Shown here: piece by piece, positions 34,650 to 42,122 of the stretch
Layout: each line of letters begins with the position of its first letter
Position numbering within the stretch: the first letter of the stretch is position 1
Assembly: GCA_050633645.1 (NCBI GenBank)
Contig: JBOEGX010000001.1
Location: forward strand, 696,936 to 760,935
DNA: 64,000 nucleotides
Source of the DNA: UBA1672 sp050633645
GTDB lineage: Bacteria > Pseudomonadota > Alphaproteobacteria > Micavibrionales > Micavibrionaceae
Direction of reading: 5' to 3'
Position numbers and translations under genes: made by a program
Notes under the pieces: generated by a model
Told to the model about the DNA's origin: nothing
What the model saw: only the letters and a program-made list of their open reading frames with translations
Database searches by the model: none

Positions 34650-36378
34650 GTTTTTTTCCTCCCTGCTTCTTTTTTGGATCATGCACAAAGCGCGTGAGAT
34701 CATTGGAAATATCATCGTCTTGGGCGTATTGATCAGATGGAATCCCCAGAACAGAAGCCATTCCGCTTACGATGCGTTTTACCGCAGGCGCAGCCACCCA
34801 CCCCGCCGTCGCATAGCCATAGCTTTTCTTATTGCCATGTGGCTCATCCACCATCACCATCACAACATATTTGGGGTCATTCATCGGAAATGCACCAACG
34901 AAAGAAGAAATAAGCTTGCCGCGATCATAGCGACCATTGACGCTTTTTTCTGCTGTCCCTGTTTTTCCACCAACCATATACCCACTCACATCCGCATTTT
35001 TTCCTGTGCCCTCCGTTACAACAAGACGCAACAATTTACGCATGCGCTCCGATGTTTTTTCGGACATGACCTGAACTTCGCTTTTTATGCCTTGGCTGTT
35101 TTCGCGCTTTACCATTATGGGGCGCACAGATATTCCGCCATTTACAACCGTTGCAACGCCCGCGCTCATCTGCAATGGCGTTGTTGCCAAGCCATGACCA
35201 TAGGCCGCCGTCATGGTGTTGACCTCCCTCCATGGATTGGGAAGAAGCGGGCTACCGACCTCTTTCACATCCGTATTCATGGTATCCATCAAGCCAAGAT
35301 CCGCGTAAAAACCACGCAGAGCATCACCGCCAACCATTTGCCCCATCATTGCGGAACCAATATTGGAAGAATGCATAAAGACCTCTGGCACGGTAAGAAC
35401 ACGTTTTTGGGCGTGGTAATCATTAATCGAAAACCTACCGATTTTAATGGGCTTGCGCGCATCAAATGTAAAATCCATCGGGATATCGTGAAGCTCTAGC
35501 AAGGCGGCAGTTGAAAAGATTTTAAACATAGATCCTAGCTCATAAACCCCCAATGTCAGGCGGTTGAATTTCTCATTGTCATTGGCATGGCTTGCCAAAT
35601 TCACATCGAAATCAGGCAAAGAAACCCCTGCCAATACCTCACCCGTTTGCGCGTCCATAATAACGCCCGCCCCCGCATTTGCGGCGAAATCGCTTATGGC
35701 CGCTTGCACTTCGCGGCGAACAAGATGTTGCAGCCGCAAATCCATCGTCAAGTGAACATCTTCGCCCCTTGAAAGGATATCATCAAAGCTACGCTCCACA
35801 CCTGAAAGCCCCAACCCATCACGATCTGTGAAACCGACAAGATGCGAAAACAGGGACTTTTGCGGATAGACGCGTTTTTGCTCATATTGAAACCCCAAGG
35901 CGGGAGAACCTATTTCAAGGACACGCTCTTGTTGCTCGGGTGTTATTCCGCGCTTAATCCATCCAAAACGATTATCAGCAGATAATACCCGCAGCGTTTT
36001 CTTCTTATCCAGATCAGGGAAAACCCGCTCCAATGCTCCGATCATTCTTTCTGGTGAAATAATAAGGGACGGGTCAACGAATAATGATGGTGATTTTAGC
36101 GTTGTAGCCACCAAAAACCCATTGCGATCGTATATGCTTCCACGGCGCGCTGTTATATCGATTACCCCCGCATCGCTTTGGGATAATTCAGATTGATTTT
36201 CGGAAAACAGCATTTTATTTTGGACAACAGACAGATCGACCATTCGCACCATAATCATCATATAGCACAGGATAAAACCAACACAAAGGAAAGACAGGCG
36301 ACTTTGCGCCATCACAAGTGCGGATTGACGCTCACCAGATATTTTGACTGCGTTATATCTTGCACGTCGCCAATTCAT
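34630..36378 (-). CDS. ftsI: Divisome transpeptidase FtsI (PBP3, class B)
   Basis: A 582-residue class B penicillin-binding protein that crosslinks septal peptidoglycan. One membrane helix near residues 27-47 is followed by the pedestal motif RRGSIYDRNGFLVATTLKSPSLFVDP. The transpeptidase motifs are SMFK (within YELGSMFKIFSTAALLE), SSN (VFMHSSNIGSAMMGQMVGG) and KTG (MVGGKTGTAEKSVNGRYDRGKLISSFVGAFP). It partners FtsW. The start overlaps the ftsL-like stop by 4 bases, and the end overlaps the preferred murE start. Confidence 0.97.
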   Translation of the reverse strand: MNWRRARYNAVKISGERQSALVMAQSRLSFLCVGFILCYMMIMVRMVDLSVVQNKMLFSENQSELSQSDAGVIDITARRGSIYDRNGFLVATTLKSPSLFVDPSLIISPERMIGALERVFPDLDKKKTLRVLSADNRFGWIKRGITPEQQERVLEIGSPALGFQYEQKRVYPQKSLFSHLVGFTDRDGLGLSGVERSFDDILSRGEDVHLTMDLRLQHLVRREVQAAISDFAANAGAGVIMDAQTGEVLAGVSLPDFDVNLASHANDNEKFNRLTLGVYELGSMFKIFSTAALLELHDIPMDFTFDARKPIKIGRFSINDYHAQKRVLTVPEVFMHSSNIGSAMMGQMVGGDALRGFYADLGLMDTMNTDVKEVGSPLLPNPWREVNTMTAAYGHGLATTPLQMSAGVATVVNGGISVRPIMVKRENSQGIKSEVQVMSEKTSERMRKLLRLVVTEGTGKNADVSGYMVGGKTGTAEKSVNGRYDRGKLISSFVGAFPMNDPKYVVMVMVDEPHGNKKSYGYATAGWVAAPAVKRIVSGMASVLGIPSDQYAQDDDISNDLTRFVHDPKKKQGGKKLVSYSR

Positions 36379-36752
36379 TGCGCGCCCCCATTATTATCGG
36401 GCGAATACGTAATATTTTGTATCTTGCCTTGAACCGGCGCCATAAACACAGGCGAGTCTTGCTTTGCTTCCGCATCATTCAAAACATCCGTGTTAGATAT
36501 AATATCTGCGCTTGACTGCATGGACAGCCCCAAACCACTCGCCGTGATTTCTTCCAAACGGGCGGGATCGTTAAGATATGCCCATTCAGCCTCTAACGCC
36601 CTGATATTATCGCGCTCCCTTTCTATGGCGCGATCAACACGGCGCACTTCACGCTCTGCGCTTTGAACGCGTTGCGACACATCAAGAAGCATCGTGCCAC
36701 TGATAACGACCAAGGCGAAGGCGATTGCATATTTTAGAAACAGATACCTCAT
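36375..36752 (-). CDS. ftsL: FtsL-like divisome protein
   Basis: A small bitopic protein between rsmH and ftsI, the place of ftsL. The likely start is ATG 36752, giving an ATGA overlap with the rsmH stop and a 125-residue protein. The N-terminus MRYLFLKYAIAFALVVISGTMLL is a membrane segment, followed by a heptad-rich coiled coil (DVSQRVQSAEREVRRVDRAIERERDNIRALEAEWAYLNDPARLEEI), where AEWAYLNxPxRLE is the motif shared by alphaproteobacterial FtsL proteins. The tail is a disordered region. FtsL sequences diverge strongly, so the assignment rests on topology, this motif and position. Confidence 0.9.
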   Translation of the reverse strand: MRYLFLKYAIAFALVVISGTMLLDVSQRVQSAEREVRRVDRAIERERDNIRALEAEWAYLNDPARLEEITASGLGLSMQSSADIISNTDVLNDAEAKQDSPVFMAPVQGKIQNITYSPDNNGGAQ

Positions 36753-37708
36753 TCGCCCCCCGCTTTCGCACATTTTATTGCCACGCGCATTCGCGCCGAA
36801 CGAGAGCGCGGGTTTTCGGCGACTTCTTTATCCGATGGCTTGATTGCCTTCTTCTTTAACGCCTTAAACACGGCGTCAGTTGTGACGATTTGAGGCATAT
36901 GGCGAGAGCCCTGCTCCCCTCCCTCTTTCTCCTTTATAAAGCGCTTCACAAGACCATCTTCAAGGGAATGAAACGAGACAACAACAAGACGCCCATCTGT
37001 TTTCAAGATACCTTCAGAGGCATTAAGTGCGCGCTCAAGCTCACCCAGCTCATCATTCACGGCGATACGCAATGCCTGAAATGTGCGCGTTGCGGGATCA
37101 ATTTTATCTTTATATGTTTTGGGAATTGCCTCACGAATCACATCAGCGAGATCAGAAGTGCGGGAAAATTCACGCTCGGTGCGGCGCTCAACAATTTTAC
37201 GTGCAATATGGCGAGATTTGCGCTCTTCCCCATATTCATAAATAACATTGGCAAGGTCATCCTGATCATATGTATTTACGATATCGGCTGCGGTTTGCCC
37301 TGATGAGGCATCCATACGCATATCCAGTGGCCCATCAAAGCGAAAGGAAAAGCCGCGCTCCGCCTGATCGATTTGCATAGAGGACACACCAATATCAAGC
37401 ACAAATCCATCAATTTCCTTTACGCCAGCATCACTCAGAAGGCTCTGTACATCACCAAAACGCCCTCGTAAAAACACGAACCGCCCGCTATACTCGCCCT
37501 CCAAGGCGGTGGCAGCCTCGCATGCGTTTTCATCTCTGTCTATCGCATAAACCTGACAATCCGCCGCATCAAGGATGGCTCGGCTATAGCCACCAGCTCC
37601 AAATGTACCATCAACATAAACCCCACCGTCTTGCGGCGACAATGCAGACAGAATTTCTGGCAGCATTACGGGATAGTGCTCTTTATCTTGCATTGTTGCG
37701 GCGCTCAT
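36749..37708 (-). CDS. rsmH: 16S rRNA m4C1402 methyltransferase RsmH (MraW)
   Basis: Methylates cytidine 1402 N4 of 16S rRNA. HYPVMLPEILSALSP is the conserved N-terminus. YVDGTFGAGGYSRAIL is the SAM-binding loop (GxxG). FVLDIGVSSMQIDQAERGFSFRFDGPLDMRMD is the family signature, and LVVVSFHSLEDGLVKRFI and NPRSRSARMRV complete it. 319 residues. The start overlaps mraZ by 4 bases. Confidence 0.98.
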   Translation of the reverse strand: MSAATMQDKEHYPVMLPEILSALSPQDGGVYVDGTFGAGGYSRAILDAADCQVYAIDRDENACEAATALEGEYSGRFVFLRGRFGDVQSLLSDAGVKEIDGFVLDIGVSSMQIDQAERGFSFRFDGPLDMRMDASSGQTAADIVNTYDQDDLANVIYEYGEERKSRHIARKIVERRTEREFSRTSDLADVIREAIPKTYKDKIDPATRTFQALRIAVNDELGELERALNASEGILKTDGRLVVVSFHSLEDGLVKRFIKEKEGGEQGSRHMPQIVTTDAVFKALKKKAIKPSDKEVAENPRSRSARMRVAIKCAKAGGE

Positions 37709-38175
37709 ACCTGCCCCCCTTGAGGGCGCGACGACGCTGGAACGGTAAGCTTTTTATCTTGAACCGCGCCACGTGCTTGCGATTTTCTACGCTCGAATAA
37801 TTCAGGCGACCAGATTTGGAATTTACGTCCCAATCCAACAAATGTAGCTTTTGATGATATTTGCGATGCACGCATAAGATCTTGGGGCAGCGTAATACGC
37901 CCATCCCCATCAATGATTAACTGAACGCTATCACCGAAAATGGTTGTTGCAAGGTCGTCTTGCTCATCCGAAAACAGATCATAATGATCCATGCGGGCGC
38001 TAATCTCATCCATCTTCGCCCAATCAAACCCCTCAAGGCAGACATGCTGGCTTGAGCCGAACACTACGATACCATGATGGAGCTGATCCGCGAGAGCGGC
38101 GCGAAATGGCGCAGGCACGGAAACCCGTCCCTTTTTGTCTATCTTATTCGTATATGTCGACAAAAATAATGCCAC
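37705..38175 (-). CDS. mraZ: Transcriptional regulator MraZ
   Basis: First gene of the dcw cluster, 156 residues with two SpoVT/AbrB-like domains. The first copy reads STYTNKIDKKGRVSVPAPFRAAL, the second IDGDGRITLPQDLMRASQI. The DxKGRVxVPxxFR pattern is diagnostic. MraZ binds repeats in its own promoter and regulates the cluster. The start is GTG 38175 with GGGAG six bases ahead. Putative MraZ boxes lie 57-112 bases upstream. The C-terminus is extended by a short low-complexity tail. Confidence 0.96.
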   Translation of the reverse strand: MALFLSTYTNKIDKKGRVSVPAPFRAALADQLHHGIVVFGSSQHVCLEGFDWAKMDEISARMDHYDLFSDEQDDLATTIFGDSVQLIIDGDGRITLPQDLMRASQISSKATFVGLGRKFQIWSPELFERRKSQARGAVQDKKLTVPASSRPQGGQV

Positions 38176-38231
38176 ACCTGCTCCCTAAGCCTTGAAAAAC
38201 ACACCAAACATCGCCCACCCGCGACAATAAA

Positions 38232-38287
38232 TGGATATATATGGGATATCATGGGAATAGATGGGACGTCAATACAAACCGATGGGA
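38232..38287 (+). promoter_or_regulatory. MraZ box array upstream of mraZ
   Basis: On the plus strand TGGAT (38232), TGGGA (38242), TGGGA (38252) and TGGGA (38262) recur with an exact 10-base period, and a fifth TGGGA occurs at 38283, 21 bases further and so on the same helical face. MraZ is known in E. coli to bind TGGGN repeats with 5-base spacers. As the mraZ gene is on the minus strand, these boxes read TCCCA in the direction of transcription. They should mediate autoregulation of the whole cluster. Confidence 0.85.
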
Positions 38288-38519
38288 AACCCCAGAATAA
38301 ATCACAGGTTTATTCTATCTTTGTTTTCAGGAATTCGATGCGAGCACGCAAGATAAATGAATTATTTATGCATCTATATATATGCAAAAAACCTTATATT
38401 CCGCAAAACTCCCTAACTCACTAAATAAAAACACTTTTTTCTTGTAATCCACAGGACTAATATGCTAAAGATATTTTCATAATGTAAGTTTTGTTATAAA
38501 TGTGTGTGGGGGAAAAACT

Positions 38520-38615
38520 ATGTTAGTAGCACTATTATTGTTGGTACTTTCTGTGAATGGAGGGCTATATATGGGGACAATATTGTATTCATATCACGCC
38601 AATAAAAAATCCTAA
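38520..38615 (+). CDS. Putative 31-residue small membrane protein
   Basis: An ATG preceded by GGGGGA 6 bases upstream opens 31 codons, beginning MLVALLLLVLSVNGGLYMG and ending HANKKS. The product would be a single hydrophobic helix with a short polar, slightly basic tail. A stem-loop terminator follows 76 bases downstream on the same strand, and the flanking genes (mraZ, rnpB) run on the other strand, so something is likely to be transcribed here. It could be a small protein or a small RNA. 38288-38519 before it has no other coding signal and is very AT-rich. Confidence 0.45.
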   Translation: MLVALLLLVLSVNGGLYMGTILYSYHANKKS

Positions 38616-38690
38616 TCGATTGTAAAAAAACGAAATAACAGTTTTTTTAAACAGAAATTCATATAGAGAACCAATAAAGAAATACAAGAG

Positions 38691-38716
38691 GTCGCCATTC
38701 ATCGTGGCGGCTTTTT
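38691..38716 (+). terminator. Terminator of the small plus-strand transcript
   Basis: GTCGCCA pairs with TGGCGGC (one G-T pair) around a seven-base loop and is followed by CTTTTT on the plus strand. No plus-strand gene other than the 31-codon ORF at 38520 could use it. Confidence 0.8.
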
Positions 38717-38785
38717 CCTACTCAGCCAAATACTCAATTAATCGCAAAAAATACATTTTTAAGTCAGGCCGTGATATTTGCCAGA

Positions 38786-39180
38786 AAAAAGGTCGAAGAA
38801 ATCTATAAGCCGGGTTCTGTACTCACCGAAATGAGCGATGACCATTCATCTAGGATGCATGTTGCCATACACCTCAAGCAACCTACCCGAACTGTGATGC
38901 GGAAAACACCTGCCCCGAGGGGCGTACAGCTCCTATTTGGTTTTGCTTCCGACGGGGTTTACCAAGCCATATATATTGCTATATACGCGGTGCGCTCTTA
39001 CCGCACCTTCTCACCTTTTCCTCTTACCGAAATAAGAGGTAGTCTAAATTTCTTCAGCACTATCCGTTCAGGCTTTTAACAGCCCTCCCCGGGCGTTACC
39101 CGGCGCCGTTTTTCCGTGAAGCCCGGACTTTCCTCTCCCCATGATAACATAAGCAGCGGCCATCCGATTTCTTCGACGAT
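38786..39180 (-). ncRNA. rnpB: RNase P RNA (type A)
   Basis: Catalytic RNA of RNase P, which trims tRNA 5' ends. On the minus strand the conserved 5' block GAGGAAAGTCCGGGCT lies about 50 bases from the 5' end, followed by GCCGGGTAACGCCCGG and GGGAGGGCTG, and the 3' block holds ACAGAACCCGGCTTATAGAT. The terminal helix P1 is visible as a perfect 12-base pair: GTCGAAGAAATC near 39177 with GATTTCTTCGAC near 38792. A T run at the 3' end (38785-38790 on this strand) can serve as terminator. Ends are accurate to about 5 bases. Confidence 0.95.
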
Positions 39181-39213
39181 CAGAGCATGATGATTTCACT
39201 TAGAAAATGCAAG

Positions 39214-39930
39214 TTAATTGTTTTTTTGCTGCCTGATTAGAGACAGAAGATAGGCCACGGTTTTCACATGAACAACGCTTTCCGTTTCTGCCAAAAATGC
39301 CTGCGGCAAATAATGACGATGAAAGGCGGTGACGACATCAGCAAAGGCGCAGGTTGGATTATAACCATATTCATTGAATAGCTTTTCAACCTTGTAATCC
39401 TTACGGGCAATGTCTTTTGCCATCTCGACATCTTCCAGCGTAGGCTTTGGCCAATGCCCCACACCATGCTCGGCCAGCCATTTCCACTCAAACAGCTCAC
39501 CCGGGTCAATTTTACGCCCTGGCGCGACATCAGAATGCCCGAGTACATATTTAATGTCATGCGCCGCCATTATTTCACGACAAAGCTTTAACACCGTGCG
39601 CATTTGCACTTCGGGAAATGGCCTATAGCCGAACTCATGCCCCGGATTAACGATCTCAATGCCTATGGACGCCGAATTAATATCGCTCTCTCCCTTCCAA
39701 AATGACACCCCTGCATGCCATGCGCGCTTATCCTCTGGCACGAGAGAGACAGCACTGCCATCTTCATCAATAATATAATGGGCGCTTACTTTGCTTTGCG
39801 GGTCGCTCAAACGATCACGCGCAGCTTCAAAGCTTTCCATCCCCGTATAATGCAGAAGGATGATATAAGGATCACACCCATCCGGGCGATCTTCGTAGTT
39901 TTTTGATTTTTTCGGTGGCCAGAGTAACAT
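39214..39930 (-). CDS. N-acetylmuramoyl-L-alanine amidase, AmpD-like
   Basis: A 238-residue zinc amidase of the amidase_2 type. Motifs are IILLHYTGMESFEAARDRLSDP with the first zinc His, VSAHYIIDEDGSAVSLVPEDKRAWHAG, SIGIEIVNPGHE with the catalytic Glu, and VLGHSDVAPGRKIDPGELFEWKWLA with the second His and the Asp ligand. The C-terminal ~70 residues look like a peptidoglycan-binding helical domain (VEKLFNEYGYNPTCAFADVVTAFHRHYLP). No signal peptide is seen, so a cytosolic role in recycling anhydro-muropeptides is likely, as for AmpD. An outer-membrane AmiD-type enzyme is less likely. Confidence 0.92.
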   Translation of the reverse strand: MLLWPPKKSKNYEDRPDGCDPYIILLHYTGMESFEAARDRLSDPQSKVSAHYIIDEDGSAVSLVPEDKRAWHAGVSFWKGESDINSASIGIEIVNPGHEFGYRPFPEVQMRTVLKLCREIMAAHDIKYVLGHSDVAPGRKIDPGELFEWKWLAEHGVGHWPKPTLEDVEMAKDIARKDYKVEKLFNEYGYNPTCAFADVVTAFHRHYLPQAFLAETESVVHVKTVAYLLSLIRQQKNN

Positions 39931-39999
39931 TTTGCCAAGACCTTACGAATATATGTACAGTTACATTTTAAACCCAATTTGCAAAAAGGAACAGGAAAA

Positions 40000-40656
40000 A
40001 TGCGTTTTATGCTATTTACATTGGTGGGCGTGGCTATTTTATCTATTCTGTTTTTTATGAGCAGCCCCAAAACATTCGCCGTTGAGGGTGTTTTGGATAC
40101 ACTTGGAGATGACCTCATGAATGAAAAACCATCCGATTACCCCGTTGCAACACTGGCGGGAGGGTGCTTTTGGTGCTTGGAAAGCGAATTTCGTACATTA
40201 AATGGGGTTTTATACACGCGATCAGGGTATATTGGCGGTGAGATGGAGCGCCCGACCTATCAAGACATCACAACAGGAAAGACAGGCCATGCGGAGGCCG
40301 TTGAAATCACATATGATCCTGAACAAATCACATATAAGCAGCTGATAGAGTTTTTCCTAACCAAGGCGCATGATCCGACACAAATTAACCGTCAGGGCGT
40401 TGATGTCGGCACGCAATATCGATCAGATATTTTTTATCATGATGAGGAACAAAAAAAGATAGCAAAAGATTTAATTGCAACGGTGAATGCAGGTAAACTA
40501 TACAGTGCGCCGATCGCAACTAAAATCAGCCCCATCTCAACATTTTGGGAAGCCGAAGGATACCACCAACAATATTACGAGAAATACGAGAAAGATAACG
40601 GCGAGGTTCATCCACGCGTTTACATTAAGAAACAGGTGAAGAAGCTAAAACAATAA
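40000..40656 (+). CDS. msrA: Peptide methionine-(S)-S-oxide reductase MsrA, exported
   Basis: Repairs oxidised methionine. ATLAGGCFWCLESEFRTLNGVLYTRSGYIGG contains the catalytic Cys in GCFWC, and YDPEQITYKQLIEFFLTKAHDPTQINRQGVDVGTQYRSDIFYH is the family core. The preferred ATG at 40000 has AAGGAACAGG upstream and gives 218 residues starting with a hydrophobic segment (FMLFTLVGVAILSILFFM), a signal peptide or anchor, so the enzyme is probably periplasmic. It is convergent with the CheY-like gene, three bases away. Confidence 0.95.
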   Translation: MRFMLFTLVGVAILSILFFMSSPKTFAVEGVLDTLGDDLMNEKPSDYPVATLAGGCFWCLESEFRTLNGVLYTRSGYIGGEMERPTYQDITTGKTGHAEAVEITYDPEQITYKQLIEFFLTKAHDPTQINRQGVDVGTQYRSDIFYHDEEQKKIAKDLIATVNAGKLYSAPIATKISPISTFWEAEGYHQQYYEKYEKDNGEVHPRVYIKKQVKKLKQ

Positions 40657-40659
40657 GTA

Positions 40660-41025
40660 TTAGAGAACAGAGTTTATTTTTTCGAGCAATTCGCCGCATT
40701 TCACTGGTTTTTTCATGACGCCCGTTGCCAGTGCCTCAACCGATTTAAGCGCATCATCGGAATTAAGCGTTACACCGCCACCCGATAGAACAAAAACTGG
40801 AACATCTATGTTATTATTTTTCAAATAACGAAGAACGCCAAAACCGTCCATATTCGGCATCAAAAGATCTGTGATAATCACATCATAATTGGCGCCGGCC
40901 TCTATACGAGCAATCAATTTTCGTCCATCGTCAACAACATCAACAACATGACCTTCACGTGTAAGCATTTCCGCAACCATATAAGCCACGTCCTCACTAT
41001 CATCTGCAATAATTATATTTGCCAT
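40660..41025 (-). CDS. Single-domain CheY-like response regulator
   Basis: A 121-residue receiver domain with no output domain. IIIADDSEDVAYMVAEML has the acidic pair, VIITDLLMPNMDGFGVLRYL the phosphorylatable Asp (about residue 54), VFVLSGGG the Ser/Thr switch, and GVMKKPVKCGELLEKI the Lys. It lies 21 bases downstream of the RHH gene and close to a pilus locus and a hybrid kinase (47265), so it may belong to a phosphorelay. The partner is not shown by the sequence. Confidence 0.93.
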   Translation of the reverse strand: MANIIIADDSEDVAYMVAEMLTREGHVVDVVDDGRKLIARIEAGANYDVIITDLLMPNMDGFGVLRYLKNNNIDVPVFVLSGGGVTLNSDDALKSVEALATGVMKKPVKCGELLEKINSVL

Positions 41026-41046
41026 TTTAGCTCCCCCGAGCAGTTA

Positions 41047-41331
41047 CTACGCTTTTTTTCTTAGTTTTATATCTAAATAAGAAATCAGAAACACACGAAT
41101 CGCAGAGGCCAATGACGTATCATCGTTTTTTCTCTCGAATATGAAGGAGCATAGATTATGAATATCACATTTCTGCTCTTCTGCAACGTTATGCAGTATC
41201 ACCCAGACTTGCGGCTCTAATGTTACGCTCGTCCTGTTCCCCTTAATAATAATATTACGTTTTTTAAGCTCACTCAGGCTTACGAATATAGATGCCTCAG
41301 CCGTTTCTAAAACCTCATTAATATCAACCAT
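41047..41331 (-). CDS. Ribbon-helix-helix (RHH_4-type) DNA-binding protein
   Basis: A 94-residue protein matching the RHH_4 pattern found mainly in alphaproteobacteria: LKKRNIIIKGNRTSVTLEPQVWVILHNVAEEQ, then a helical segment with NLCSFIFER and the ending SLASAIRVFLISYL (family form LSSAIRvFvL). The conserved GHRTSVxLE motif appears here as GNRTSVTLE. It probably binds DNA as a dimer. It is the first gene of a two-gene operon with the CheY-like protein, an unusual pairing that may combine a regulator and a receiver. Confidence 0.8.
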   Translation of the reverse strand: MVDINEVLETAEASIFVSLSELKKRNIIIKGNRTSVTLEPQVWVILHNVAEEQKCDIHNLCSFIFERKNDDTSLASAIRVFLISYLDIKLRKKA

Positions 41332-41609
41332 AACCCCTCACACGATAAATTTTAAAAACATTAACACAACGCCTATTAAGTTCGAACACCTAATACAAGA
41401 TTTCACTAATTATATTATGAGTATCATCTAACTCCCTCAACACTCATCACCTTTTAAGAATACCCCAGATTTATTAATATTTTACATAAAACTAACAACA
41501 AAAGACACCTACCCAAGTACTCATATATAAAAATTCAATTAAATCAATGTCTTAATTACTTTTTTCTTTACAAGTTGTTTGTATAATGGTTTATAGGGAG
41601 CATATAAAA

Positions 41610-42122
41610 ATGAGTGACAAAATGGCAAAACAAACATTTATATATAGTGCTATTATTTTAGTATTTATATTTACGTACCATCCGCATGCATATGCAACCA
41701 GTACGAGCGGTTATGCATCGGCCACGATTATGCAAAGCATTGAGCTCTCTGAACTTCAAGATTTACAATTTGGCGCCGTAGCCTTACAAAACGGTCAAAG
41801 TGATGTTGTTACACTTAGTGCATCGGGGGATGCGAATGCATCAACGGCATCTCTTCTTTCTGGAAGCACATCACAGAGCGCAATCTTTACTGCGAGTGGC
41901 GCGCCGAATGCAGTGGTTAGCCTTACATTTCAAAATGGCTTCTTAACTGGAGCGGGCAGCTCTATGAATGTTAATAATTTCACGCATAGCGCAGGAACAT
42001 CGCCACAAATGGATGGATCAGGCGCACTCATCTTTAATGTGGGCGCGGATTTGGAAATTAATGAAGATCAAGCGGCGGGTAACTATAGCGGGACATATCA
42101 AGTCACCGTTAATTATCAATAA
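41610..42122 (+). CDS. DUF4402 pilus subunit (third copy, converging on the usher)
   Basis: A 170-residue exported protein starting at ATG 41610 with AGGGAG upstream. A signal peptide (IYSAIILVFIFTY, cleavage after YAT or nearby) is followed by a DUF4402 domain: SGYASATIMQSIELSELQDLQFGAV, then low-complexity Ser/Ala/Thr-rich strands, and the ending GNYSGTYQVTVNYQ. The ending has Gly 14 residues from the end, a Tyr next to last and alternating hydrophobics, as in chaperone-usher subunits. It is convergent with the usher and their 3' ends overlap by 14 bases. It could be a minor or alternative subunit. Confidence 0.82.
   Translation: MSDKMAKQTFIYSAIILVFIFTYHPHAYATSTSGYASATIMQSIELSELQDLQFGAVALQNGQSDVVTLSASGDANASTASLLSGSTSQSAIFTASGAPNAVVSLTFQNGFLTGAGSSMNVNNFTHSAGTSPQMDGSGALIFNVGADLEINEDQAAGNYSGTYQVTVNYQ

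Noticed and set aside
34681..35499. Open frame of 272 codons on the plus strand opposite ftsI
   Set aside because: It lies wholly antisense to ftsI, which has complete penicillin-binding motifs. The translation is His-, Arg- and Cys-rich without domain structure, as expected of a shadow frame.
38288..38519. Longer protein gene in the gap upstream of mraZ
   Set aside because: Stops are frequent in all frames and no ribosome binding site supports anything other than the 31-codon ORF.
41332..41609. CRISPR-like or repeat array in the AT-rich gap before the third DUF4402 gene
   Set aside because: The region is AT-rich with no spaced repeated units; it is best read as promoter sequence for the two divergent genes.
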